Source of the DNA: an uncultured Clostridium sp.
GTDB lineage: Bacteria; Bacillota; Clostridia; TANB77; CAG-508
Length of the DNA: 64,000 nt
Assembly: GCA_947384775.1 (NCBI GenBank)
Contig: CANDIF010000003.1
Span: forward strand, 62,001 to 126,000
Direction of reading: 5' to 3'
Shown here: in pieces, positions 37,414 to 46,887 of the stretch
Layout: every line of letters starts with the position of its first letter
Position numbering within the stretch: position 1 is the stretch's first letter
Position numbers and translations under genes: made by a program
The notes under the pieces: generated by a model
What the model saw: only the letters and a program-made list of their open reading frames with translations
What the model was told of the DNA's origin: nothing
Databases searched by the model: none

Positions 37414-37809
37414 ATGGCAAACAAAATCAACATCACTGCAGAAAGAATGAACGGCAACTTTATGCTGGTTCGGGTGATCGACACCACCTCCGGCAACATC
37501 GTCATCTTCGGCACATACCGTGGTGGCTACGAGGGACGACTGGTCGTTCCTCCTCAGAGTATCCTGACCACGGCGACCGCCTCCGAAATCCACGACCAGC
37601 TCACCGCCCAGTTCCCCGACACCATCTGGACCATCAACTACGGCGAGGATCCCAAGAGCTACGAGGAGCTCAAAGAGGCGTTCGAGTCTGCGGGCATCCA
37701 CGAGGAAGTCCCTGAGCCCCCCGTCGAGGAGGGCGCCGAAGTCCCCGCTGAAGAAGCGGGGAATGATGGCCAGGGCACCCCCGTCACCGATGGAGACAAC
37801 AACATGTAA
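37414..37809 (+). CDS. Unknown acidic protein on a GC-rich island
   Basis: 131 aa. Residues 1-85 look like a compact alpha/beta domain (ITAERMNGNFMLVRVIDTTS, FPDTIWTINYGEDPKSYEEL). The C-terminal 40 residues are Pro/Glu/Gly-rich and probably disordered. No family recognised. GC-rich codons, including CGG for arginine (LV-CGG-VID). Promoter and terminator are its own. Third plus-strand cassette of this type in the window. Confidence 0.7.
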   Translation: MANKINITAERMNGNFMLVRVIDTTSGNIVIFGTYRGGYEGRLVVPPQSILTTATASEIHDQLTAQFPDTIWTINYGEDPKSYEELKEAFESAGIHEEVPEPPVEEGAEVPAEEAGNDGQGTPVTDGDNNM

Positions 37810-37820
37810 TCCCTATTCGC

Positions 37821-37860
37821 ACAAACTCGCCAATGGATAATTCCATTGGCGAGTTTGTTG
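37821..37860 (+). terminator. Terminator of the 131-aa cassette
   Basis: ACAAACTCGCCAATGGA and TCCATTGGCGAGTTTGT form a 17-bp perfect stem around a four-base loop. Confidence 0.9.
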
Positions 37861-37866
37861 TTAACA

Positions 37867-38633
37867 TTAATTTTTATTTTCCCTTTCTACTATATAGTTT
37901 GCAAAACTATTACTAATTTTCTCTGCCCCTTTATAAGAAAGATGTCCATAATCATAAAAATCCTCTCCGTTTACTAGATTTAATTCTTCAAAGTTTTCAT
38001 TATAATTGATAAAATCTATATTTTGCTCATTTGCTATTTCTTTTACAGTATTATATTTTTTCACTTCCTTAGCAGATAATTGATTAGGTGATTTCACAAA
38101 TATCAATTCAATGTTATTTTCATGTGCAAGTTCTATTATTTTATTCAAATATACTTGATTTTTCTTTAGTAATTTTTCTTTTTCTTCCACTTTTAACATT
38201 TCTATATTGTTAATTGAAATTTCTTTGTTTACTGGTAGTCCTATAAATCCTCTATTTTGTATTGCTTCATTGTGAATGGATGCTATTATTTCATCATTTT
38301 CTATCTTCTCATCTCTTGAATGATATTTCATAATATTAAAATAATACGTTTTTCCAATTAAACTCATGAGTTTCTTCAAATTGTTTCAATAAATCCTTTG
38401 ATTTTTCTATTGGTCCGGCAACAAGTTGTGGAAAAAATGACACAAACAAAGCATATCTACTAAAATTTCTCTCTACTTTTACATCTTTTCTATATACATC
38501 TATTGTATGGCTAAGTGCTTGGAATGTATAAAAACTTATGCCTACAGGTAATAATAAATTTAGAGTATTTGGTAATTGAATTAAATTTATTCTACTAAAT
38601 ACATTATTTTTACTTAATTTGTCAACATTCTTT
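37867..38633 (-). pseudogene. Deletion remnant of an O-acetylation locus (MBOAT fragment joined to SGNH-like C-terminus)
   Basis: Reading from 38633, an open frame without a start codon gives an AlgI-type MBOAT piece: [20 protein letters not shown], then [18 protein letters not shown]. It stops near 38345. From about 38379 in another frame (TTG at best) begins a C-terminal SGNH-hydrolase-like piece with ELIFVKSPNQLSAKE and DFYDYGHLSYKGAEKIS (Asp-His pair), ending at 37867. The two partners normally belong to separate genes, so an internal deletion is likely. An almost intact pair is at 43.1-45.7 kb. Confidence 0.7.
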
Positions 38634-38649
38634 TGCTTTAAATCTAAAA

Positions 38650-38678
38650 AATAGTAGGTCTTTCCCTACTATTTTTTG
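38650..38678 (-). terminator. Terminator of the LicC/aminoethylphosphonate transporter operon
   Basis: AATAGTAGG, six-base loop, CCTACTATT, then T run on the minus strand just past the stop at 38681. Confidence 0.88.
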
Positions 38679-38680
38679 AT

Positions 38681-39577
38681 TTATACATCATATACCTTAT
38701 CTAATTTTTTTAATTCATTAAATGTGTCTATTTCAATCACATCTTCTTTGTTACATTCTCTTACATATATATTATAGTTTTCTTTTTTTGCCACTAATTG
38801 AACTTGTTCCCAGTATTTTTCTTTTCCTCCTGGTGAGTTAAATACTTCATCTATGTCTTTACTTAATTGTTTTCCGTCTTTTTTGTCATAGTAAGATATT
38901 CCTATCATTTGGTAACAATTGGTTCCTCCTATTTTTTCTTTTACTATAACATCTTTTTTTGTCTCAAAGCACCAGTCATCTGTTACTTCTACTGGAAAAC
39001 CTAAGAAATTACTATGATACTCATATTTTCTTATTATTTTTGGATTTGATAATACTAAATCAGATTCTAGGACATAGCTATTTTCTAGCATGTCCCTAAC
39101 CATGTATGCTGATGATATATTATTTGCTTCGTTATATAATGGATTTTCTACAAATTTTATATTAGGATATTTTTTTAATAGTATATCAAATTGCTCTCCC
39201 AAATATCCTCTTACTATTACAATTTCTGGTATCTCAGCTTCTACTACTGCATCTAGTAAAGTTTCTATCATCTTTTTTCCATGTACTTTTATTAATGGTT
39301 TTGGTGTATTTAATGTTATTGGTACCAATCTTGAACCAAATCCTGCTGCTATAAATATTGCTCTTTTAACTTTATATGGTTCTAAGTTTTTTAAACCTTT
39401 ATCTGTTATTTTTGAATTTGTATCTATTAATTTATTCTGAATTAATTCATTTATTACTTTATTTACTAAACCTACTGAATATCTTGTATCTTCTGCAATA
39501 TCTCTTTGTGAGTATTTTTCTTTTTTATTTTCTACTAATGCAACTAAAACATCAAATTGTTTTTTAGTTAGCTCCAT
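38681..39577 (-). CDS. LicC-like nucleotidyltransferase with N-terminal winged-helix domain
   Basis: 298 aa from the ATG at 39577, eight bases after GAGGAG. Residues about 1-65 form a MarR-like winged helix (YSQRDIAEDTRYSVGLVNKV). Then comes a nucleotidyltransferase core: AIFIAAGFGSRLVPITLNTPKPLI, VLESDLVLSNPKI, VIEIDTFNELKKLD. This matches CTP:phosphocholine (or 2-aminoethylphosphonate) cytidylyltransferases. The operon with an aminoethylphosphonate-type transporter makes CMP-aminoethylphosphonate or CDP-choline for surface decoration likely. Overlaps the permease gene. Confidence 0.78.
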   Translation of the reverse strand: MELTKKQFDVLVALVENKKEKYSQRDIAEDTRYSVGLVNKVINELIQNKLIDTNSKITDKGLKNLEPYKVKRAIFIAAGFGSRLVPITLNTPKPLIKVHGKKMIETLLDAVVEAEIPEIVIVRGYLGEQFDILLKKYPNIKFVENPLYNEANNISSAYMVRDMLENSYVLESDLVLSNPKIIRKYEYHSNFLGFPVEVTDDWCFETKKDVIVKEKIGGTNCYQMIGISYYDKKDGKQLSKDIDEVFNSPGGKEKYWEQVQLVAKKENYNIYVRECNKEDVIEIDTFNELKKLDKVYDV

Positions 39578-41144
39578 TTTCTTCACTCCTCATAAATTCT
39601 TTTCTATTTATCATATAAACAATTCCTTTAACAATTATGTTAAATGTAAGTATTATCAATGATACTATTGCTGCTTCTCCTAGCATCATTGTTCCTTCAT
39701 AATTGTTAATTAATAGTGATAATGGCATTGTTCCAACATTAAATAAGAACGCTATTGCTGATATTGTTATCATTGAGTTTACAAAGAAATATGCTATCAT
39801 TTCTCTAATTGTCTTTTTAGTACATGGTACTATTACATCTTTGATTAATTTAAATTTTGGTATACTACAACTTTCCGCTACTGCTTCAAAATTTTGATTT
39901 ACTTTTTGCAACGCATTATATGCCATTAAATATGGTGTTGCTATAAAGTGTACTATGTTTACTAATATTAATATTATAAAGGTGTTATAAATAAAACTAT
40001 TTTTAAATCCAATACTATATGATAATCCAAGAACTATTCCTGGTACTGCCAATGATAATATCGTCAAAATATGTACTATCCTAGCGGTTTTTCCTTTTAC
40101 TCTTGCTGTAGTATATGCTGCAAAGTAAGCAACTATTGTTCCTACTATTGCTACCATTATTGATATAATTAAGGAATTAAAAATATATGTTCCTATTTCA
40201 TTATCAAAAACATATTCAAAATGTGTAAGTGAAAAACTTCTATCTAAAGTATAGTTATTTATAAAAGCATAATACACAAATGAACCTATAAGCACTACTA
40301 TAAAGATTAGTACTAAATATGTAAATGTTGTTAATAAAATATCTCTTAGTTTATTTTTAGGTATTATATATCCTTTATTATTTGATGTATTTGTGTGATC
40401 TTTTGTAAAGTTATCAAATAAAAATGAGATAAATGCTGGCACTAACAAGAATAATCCTATAATTGTGCCTCTTGAAAAGTCCAGTAACCCTATAACTTCT
40501 TTATACAAAAATACTGGCAACGTTAAAAATTTTCCCCCCACTGCTAATGGAACTCCATAATCTGTAAATATCATTGTAAATACTGCAAATGTTGCTGATA
40601 TTATTGGTTTTTTTAAATAACATAATGTTACCTTTTTAAATGTTTGCCATTTGTTTAGTCCTAATGTTTTTGCTGCATCATACATGCTATTATCTATATA
40701 ATTAAATCCATCATCTAACATTAAAAATGCTACAGGGAAAGAATATATTATACTTCCCATAATTATTCCAATGCTACCAATTATATTGAAGCTAAGTGCT
40801 TTTGATATAATTCCATTTACTCCAAATAAGTTAATTAATCCAAGTCCATGTGATATAGATGGTATTAGCATTGGCAATGTTAATAGTACTTTTAGTACTG
40901 CTCTATGCTTTATATTTGTTCTATTTAACGTAAATGCTAATACATAAGCAATTGCTATTGAAATGATTGTTGCAATTGTTGTTACAAATAGTGAATTAGT
41001 TAATGATTCTATAAAATTATGAGACGTAACTAATTTACTAAAATCGCTCCATTCTACTCTTACTAGCATTTCTATTAGCGGATATAATACTGCTATTATT
41101 AAAAATATTATTATAAAAATTTTTGTTTTACTTTTCTTTCTCAT
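39564..41144 (-). CDS. ABC transporter permease, fused double unit (aminoethylphosphonate/iron-type)
   Basis: 526 aa from the ATG at 41144, which overlaps the ATPase stop as TAATG. About twelve membrane segments in two homologous halves, each with a binding-protein-dependent transport signature (the EAA-like loops near AAKTLGLNKWQTFKKVTL and AVAESCSIPKFKLIKDVI). Fused permeases of this kind serve iron(III) or 2-aminoethylphosphonate uptake. The LicC-like neighbour favours the latter or choline-phosphate-like ligands. Confidence 0.85.
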   Translation of the reverse strand: MRKKSKTKIFIIIFLIIAVLYPLIEMLVRVEWSDFSKLVTSHNFIESLTNSLFVTTIATIISIAIAYVLAFTLNRTNIKHRAVLKVLLTLPMLIPSISHGLGLINLFGVNGIISKALSFNIIGSIGIIMGSIIYSFPVAFLMLDDGFNYIDNSMYDAAKTLGLNKWQTFKKVTLCYLKKPIISATFAVFTMIFTDYGVPLAVGGKFLTLPVFLYKEVIGLLDFSRGTIIGLFLLVPAFISFLFDNFTKDHTNTSNNKGYIIPKNKLRDILLTTFTYLVLIFIVVLIGSFVYYAFINNYTLDRSFSLTHFEYVFDNEIGTYIFNSLIISIMVAIVGTIVAYFAAYTTARVKGKTARIVHILTILSLAVPGIVLGLSYSIGFKNSFIYNTFIILILVNIVHFIATPYLMAYNALQKVNQNFEAVAESCSIPKFKLIKDVIVPCTKKTIREMIAYFFVNSMITISAIAFLFNVGTMPLSLLINNYEGTMMLGEAAIVSLIILTFNIIVKGIVYMINRKEFMRSEENGAN

Positions 41145-41905
41145 TATAAATTCATTCCTATACATTTTTCTATTGAAGAAACTTTTTCTGCTAAATGCTC
41201 AACTACAAATCTTTTTACAAAATCACTTTTTGGATTTCTGTACATGTGGCTTGGAGTGTCTAGTTGTTCTATGTTTCCTTCATTCATAATCATAACTCTA
41301 TCTGATAGTGAAAATGCTTCTTCTTGATCATGTGTTACATATATCATTGTTGTTTTAAATTCTTTTTGAATACTTTTTATTTCTCTTCTAAGAATTAGTC
41401 TATTGTCTGCATCTAATGCTGACATTGCTTCATCAAATAATATTACATCTGGATTTAATACCAAAGTTCTCGCTATTGCTACTCTTTGTTGTTGTCCACC
41501 TGATAGTTCATGTGGATATTTTTTTATATGCTCGTCTATTTTTAACATTTTTATCATTTCTAGTGCCTTTTGTTTTGCTTCTTCTTTGTTTTTTATTTTT
41601 AAATTTAGTGCATACATTACATTTTCCAATACTGTCATATTGGGAAATAGAGCATAGTTTTGAAAAACTATACCCATTCCTCTTTTTGATGGCTCAATTT
41701 TTGTAATATCAACATCATCTTTGTATAAACTTCCTGATGTAGGAGTTTCTATCCCTATTAAAATTTTTAATAATGTTGTTTTTCCACAGCCACTTGAACC
41801 TAATATTGATAGGAACTCTCCTGATTTTACATCAAAGCTTAAGTTATTTAGCACTAATTTTTTTCCATATTTTTTATTTAAATTTTCTATTTTTAAATTA
41901 GCCAT
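41144..41905 (-). CDS. ABC transporter ATPase (aminoethylphosphonate-type)
   Basis: 253 aa. Walker A GSSGCGKTT, Q-loop VFQNYALFPNMTV, signature LSGGQQQR, Walker B ILFDEAMSALDADNR, H-loop VTHDQEEA. It overlaps the binding-protein gene by 8 bases upstream and the permease start downstream, so the three are translationally coupled. Confidence 0.92.
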   Translation of the reverse strand: MANLKIENLNKKYGKKLVLNNLSFDVKSGEFLSILGSSGCGKTTLLKILIGIETPTSGSLYKDDVDITKIEPSKRGMGIVFQNYALFPNMTVLENVMYALNLKIKNKEEAKQKALEMIKMLKIDEHIKKYPHELSGGQQQRVAIARTLVLNPDVILFDEAMSALDADNRLILRREIKSIQKEFKTTMIYVTHDQEEAFSLSDRVMIMNEGNIEQLDTPSHMYRNPKSDFVKRFVVEHLAEKVSSIEKCIGMNL

Positions 41906-42893
41906 TTACTTCTCCCCATGCTTCCATTAATTCTTCTTTCTTTTGAATGCTTTCAATACTTATCATATTTGCTTCATTCAAATCTGTTGGATAATTTTTT
42001 ACATTATTTTTTTGATCTTTTAATACTTTATCTGGCATGTAATTTTCTTTATCATATACACCAAATTCATTCATTAACCAGTTAAATACTTCTTTTACTT
42101 CGTCTTTTGTTTCTTTTCCTTTAATTATTGCAAATGCTGTTGTATTATATGGTGCTCCTGTTTCTAATTGAACAATTTCAAAATTATATCCTGCATTTAT
42201 TGCATCTGCACCTTGACTTGTCATTCCTAGTGCTATTGCTATTTCTCCTTGTTTTAATAGGTTTGTAGGTCCTGAACCTGATGCTGTATATTCTCTTAGA
42301 TTATCTTTTAATTGTTTGAAATATTCTATTGCTCTATCTTTTCCCATAATGTTTACTGCATTTAAGTAAAATGCATATCCTGTTCCAGAAGTTTTAGGAT
42401 CAGGCATTGCAATTAATCCTTTATATTCTGGTTTTAACAAGTCTTCATATGTTTTTGGTACTGCTAAATTATGTTCTGTAAAGTATGCTTTATCAATAAT
42501 TAAACTCATTGTATACTTTACCCATGTAAAATAGTTATCTGATGTATTCATTCCTTCTAAATAAATACTATCATCAAAGTCTTTTAAGTCTGCAAAGTTT
42601 TCTTTTAAATTTTCTGCATGTGCAGTTTCTAAGTCTACTATAATATCTGCCTCAATATTTGTACCCTCGTTTTTTATTTTTGCTGCAGTATTTCCTGTTG
42701 ATATTGATTGAACCTTAACATCAATATCTTTAAATTTTTCTTTTGCTTGTTTCTTTAATTCTTGAACACGATTTTCTTCCATACAAGTATAAATAATAAC
42801 TTCTTTCTTGTTTTTCTTTCCTCCCAATAGTAGTACTACTGCTATTATAGCAATAACTGCTACTGCTGCACCAATTAATAATTTCTTTTTCAT
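41898..42893 (-). CDS. Extracellular solute-binding protein of the same transporter
   Basis: 331 aa. N-terminal membrane anchor or signal (KLLIGAAVAVIAIIAVVLLL) with no lipobox cysteine, then a type 2 periplasmic-binding fold: VIIYTCMEENRVQELKKQA, IEADIIVDLETAHAENLKE, MPDPKTSGTGYAFYLNAVN. These resemble the PotD/FbpA-like proteins of putative 2-aminoethylphosphonate transporters. First gene of the operon. The 42894-43050 gap must hold its promoter. Confidence 0.85.
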   Translation of the reverse strand: MKKKLLIGAAVAVIAIIAVVLLLGGKKNKKEVIIYTCMEENRVQELKKQAKEKFKDIDVKVQSISTGNTAAKIKNEGTNIEADIIVDLETAHAENLKENFADLKDFDDSIYLEGMNTSDNYFTWVKYTMSLIIDKAYFTEHNLAVPKTYEDLLKPEYKGLIAMPDPKTSGTGYAFYLNAVNIMGKDRAIEYFKQLKDNLREYTASGSGPTNLLKQGEIAIALGMTSQGADAINAGYNFEIVQLETGAPYNTTAFAIIKGKETKDEVKEVFNWLMNEFGVYDKENYMPDKVLKDQKNNVKNYPTDLNEANMISIESIQKKEELMEAWGEVNG

Positions 42894-43050
42894 ATTTTTT
42901 CCTCCTTTTGTTTTACGAAAATAATTCTACTACCATTTTTGAACAAAGTCAATACTTTTTTTAAAGTTTTTTGTTTTTTATTTTGTTTTTTGTTTTTGTA
43001 TGTGAACAGCTTTATTTTTTTGATAGATTCTATATAATTGTCCTCACTAT

Positions 43051-43080
43051 AAAAAAGCACTGTAAAATACAGTGCTTTTT
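43051..43080 (-). terminator. Terminator of the surface-polysaccharide cluster
   Basis: AAAAAAGCACTGTA/TACAGTGCTTTTT hairpin about 40 bases past the stop at 43119. Confidence 0.88.
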
Positions 43081-43118
43081 ATTGTGTAAACAACAAAGTT
43101 CTTGTAAATATTTATAAT

Positions 43119-44524
43119 TTAAAATCTAAAATATATAAATGGGTTATATGTTGAACTTGTTAAAAAAGTTATACATAACATAAACATTCCTATTAAAATA
43201 ATGTTTGATACTAAAATTACATATTTATTTTCAAGCTTGTCCTCTCTTATAACTTTCAGAATTGGCAATGAACAAATTATCGCTGGTATAAAATATAACA
43301 AATAATATAATATCTTAGAATTTTCAGAAAGAATTGCTATCCAGTTAGTTTGTTTATATGTAAATAAATTTACTAAAAATGTTTCTATTTGTCCAATAGA
43401 AGTACTCCTAAATATTACCCATCCAACTACAATTAATATTATAGAATATATCCATTGTAATATTTGGGGTATCTTCTCTAAAATCTTATTAAGAAATACC
43501 TTTTCTAAAATTAAAATTATTGCAAAATAAACTCCCCATATTATAAAATTCCAAGAAGCTCCATGCCATAAACCAGTTAAGGACCATACAACACAAATAT
43601 TAAACAACCATCTAGCTTTTGAAACTCTATTTCCTCCTAATGGTATATATACATAATCCCTAAACCATGATGAAAGCGAAATATGCCATCTTCTCCAAAA
43701 CTCTGTTATAGACTTTGATATATATGGATAATTAAAATTTTCTAAAAAATGAAAGCCAAAAATTCTACCTAATCCTATTGCCATATCACTATAGCCTGAG
43801 AAGTCAAAATATATTTGAAATGTATATGCCAATGCTCCTATCCATGATATAGATGTCCCCCCAACATTATTATCAAATATATAATCTGCTATTACTGCCA
43901 TTTGATTAGAAATTAGTACTTTCTTTGAAAGACCTATTATAAACCTCTTAAATCCATATGCAACATCTCTCAAATTTTCTTTTCTATTTTGTAACTCTTC
44001 ATAAACTGTTTCATATCTTACAATAGGTCCTGCAATTAATTGTGAGAATAATGAAACATATAAAGCTAATGTTAATAGATTTTTTTGCACTGGTATTTTG
44101 CCTTTATATAAATCAATTAAATATGAAATAATTTGAAATGTATAAAAGCTAATTCCTATTGGTAATACAAGAGGAAAATGTTTAATAGATAAATTAAATA
44201 TAGCATTCAAATTATCTATTGCAAAATTATAGTATTTGAACATAAATAAATTTCCAATTATACATATTAATGATAGTATAAAAAATGCTTTTTTAAATTT
44301 TAATTTTTTCTTTTTTGAAAAATAATCTATAATAAGCCAAATATATAGCTAAATATGATAACTAATATCATTAGAATAATATATTTAGGCTCTCCCCATG
44401 CATAAAATACTAGCGAGAAAATTAGTAAAATGGCATTTTTTATTTTTATCTTTCTACATATAAAATATAGCAAAGTTAGAATTGGTAAAAATGCAAATAA
44501 AAACGTTAAACTACTAAATAGCAT
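43119..44524 (-). CDS. MBOAT O-acyltransferase (AlgI/DltB-like) with a one-base frame break
   Basis: Membrane enzyme moving acyl groups onto extracellular polysaccharide. Frame 0 from 44524 ends at FSYIFGLL (stop at 44327). The remainder ([51 protein letters not shown], the catalytic-His region LTGLWHGASWNF) is in the frame one base back. Supplying one base near 44330 (FGLL-I-DYF) restores 468 aa, the normal length. This is a deletion type of break with no CGGA nearby. It directly follows the DHHW gene. Confidence 0.82.
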
Positions 44525-45743
44525 TTATTCCACCTCCACTAAGAATTGTTCCATTACATAGAAATCTATATTTCCAATAAATACTATTTTAGAAATGTCA
44601 TTATTTTCTATATATTTATTAAAATTAAATTTTTCTCCTAAATCCATTTCATATGCTCTTAAATCAACACAATATGTTTTATTAAAATGTGCTGCCAATA
44701 ACTCAATAATAGCATTATCATAAGATTCACCGAAAATTAATATATTCTCAGCCTGTGGATTGTTATAATCAAATATAACTTCTCCCTCATCTCCTCCATA
44801 AAACTTTCCATATGAAATTTCATTGTCGTTTTGTATGAATTCTATATTATTATATCCATATTCCTTTTTATTTTTGCTAATATAAGTATCATGAGTCGGT
44901 AATTCAAATCTATATACATAAAAAGGTTCTATATATATATCTTTAACTCCCGCAGAAGAAGCCTTTGATCCACTAAAATTATCTGATATTTTTATTGTCT
45001 CTAATGGTTCTACGGCATTTTCTGTTGGCTTTATCATTTTCAGAATTTGTAAATATGCATTATATGAACCTTTATAATTCCAATGATGGTCTGTTTTATA
45101 GAATAACTCTTTAAATTCATTAAAACTGTTAATTTCTAATTTTCCTTTATTTTCTTTTGGAATATTAGTATTCTCTAAAACATATTCAGCTAAATTGCTT
45201 TTTTCGTTAGTATGAAAATATATATCTGTATCCTTTTCAATATAATATAAATAAAACTTTAAATTTGGATTTTTCTGATTTAACTCATTTATATTATTAA
45301 TTCTAACATCCAAATCGTCTTTTTCATATGATAAATACCTTTGTCCAAAGACTAAATTTCCCTCTGCTCCAATTCTATATACTCCGCTTGTTATATAGAA
45401 ATATTGATTGTTAAAATATTGTTTTATGCATAAATTAAGCATTTTATCTGCTACACTATTACTATATAAGTTATAATATTTCTTCATTCTTTGTGAAAAT
45501 GGTATTTGATCAGCCAACGCAAGTTCTAGTTCGTCCTGTAATTTTCCATTAACAAACTCCTTTATATTTATATTAGAAATCTTGTTAGCAGGCCTATTTT
45601 CATAATAATTTACTTCTTTTGGTAAGATTATAGACTTTATAAAACCTAATGTCAGAAAAGACATTATAATAATTACAAACAATATATCGAACAAGTTTAT
45701 TTTTTGTATAATCTCTTATATTTTTTATTTTTCTTTCATTCAT
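44525..45743 (-). CDS. DHHW-family (AlgJ/AlgX-like) acetylation partner with an N-terminal frame break
   Basis: One N-terminal membrane helix then an SGNH-like extracytoplasmic domain. The family motif is YKTDHHWNYKGSYNAY, and ILIFGESYDNAIIELLA carries the GxSxxx-type serine. It pairs with the MBOAT protein to O-acetylate polysaccharide. The open frame begins only with TTG at 45694, but a good start (AAGGA then ATG) lies at 45743. Its frame, MNERKIKNI, joins EIIQKINLFDILF only after a one-base change near 45712. No CGGA there. Confidence 0.72.
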
Positions 45744-45762
45744 TTTTCTAATTCCTTAATTA

Positions 45763-46887
45763 CTAGTCTAAATTATCTAGAACTTTTTCCCAAGATTTTA
45801 TTATTTTTTCTTCTTTGTACTCATTTGTTTTTTCTATACATCCGTTTGCTAATTTGTGTCTCAAATTTTCATCTTTTAATAGCATATTTAATTTTTCTAC
45901 ATATTCAGCTTCATTTCTATTGTCTACCACAAATCCATTTGTTTCATTTATTATATCACATACACCACTTTGTGTTTTATACGCTATACATGGTATTCCA
46001 AAAGACATTGCCTCTAACAATACCATTGGAAGACCTTCTGATACAGATGTCATTGCAAATACAGAAGCTTCTTGTAAATATTTAACTTGATCTTTCTTAT
46101 TTAAGTAGCCTGTCATTATTATCCTGTCTTGTAATCCTAAGTCTAATATTTGTTTTTGTAATCTTTCCTTTTCATCTCCATCACCAATTATATATAATTT
46201 AGCTCCTTTATCTTCTAATTCAGAAAATATATTTACTAATTCATTTATTTTTTTGCCTTCATGTAACCTTGAAATGCTAATTATATCTTTTTTGTTTAGC
46301 TCTGAATATACAGTATTATCTGCAATTAACATATTAGGTACAGTTAAAATTTTAGTATGTTTGTTATTTTTTAGAAATATTTCATAGTCTTCTTTTAATC
46401 CTTTTGTTAAAGCAAATAGGTAATCTATATTTTTATATTTATGTTTCAATATATTTATATATTTTTTATCATTGTTATGATGATGATGTTCTTGTGCTAT
46501 CTTTATTGTATTTTTTCTCCCAAACTTACTTAAAAGTATGCTAAAATCATATCTTGTTGAGATTAGTGCAAATGAATTTGAATTTATTATTTCTCTTTTT
46601 ATTAGCACTTTCTTTTTAATTAAAATGTCTATTGCTTTAAATCCTTCTTTTAATATTTTAATAATATTCTTTTTTCTTATAGCTCTTTTAAATTCTTCTC
46701 TATTCGGTTCTCCATTATATAAATACTTTACATTTACATTTTTGTTTATATATTGAGCTTGACTTTCTTTCAAATTATAGAAAGATATCAACTCTACCTC
46801 ATATTTTTTAGATAAGCTATTTGCAGTATTAATTGTTGCTGTTTCTATTCCTCCATAGCCTAGATGGAGTAATAGAAAACTTAGTTT
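45763..46887 (-). CDS. Family 4 glycosyltransferase lacking a canonical start codon
   Basis: GT-B fold. Acceptor half with LHLGYGGIETATINTANSLS and donor half with ISISRLHEGKK, GDGDEKERLQKQ and TSVSEGLPMVLLEAMSFGIP (the EX7E motif). The first usable start is TTG at 46791 (residue ISFYNL onward), but conserved Rossmann sequence, including LGYGGIE, lies upstream of it. Open sequence extends to about 46890, bounded by an in-frame TAA, without ATG, GTG or TTG. The true start may be hidden by an indel in the ten-A run at 46885-46894. Confidence 0.75.
   Translation of the reverse strand, partial: KLSFLLLHLGYGGIETATINTANSLSKKYEVELISFYNLKESQAQYINKNVNVKYLYNGEPNREEFKRAIRKKNIIKILKEGFKAIDILIKKKVLIKREIINSNSFALISTRYDFSILLSKFGRKNTIKIAQEHHHHNNDKKYINILKHKYKNIDYLFALTKGLKEDYEIFLKNNKHTKILTVPNMLIADNTVYSELNKKDIISISRLHEGKKINELVNIFSELEDKGAKLYIIGDGDEKERLQKQILDLGLQDRIIMTGYLNKKDQVKYLQEASVFAMTSVSEGLPMVLLEAMSFGIPCIAYKTQSGVCDIINETNGFVVDNRNEAEYVEKLNMLLKDENLRHKLANGCIEKTNEYKEEKIIKSWEKVLDNLD

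Noticed and set aside
44327-44340. CGGA-type event in the MBOAT gene
   Set aside because: The sequence at the break is GGCTTATTATAG, with no CGG, and the frame moves in the opposite direction.
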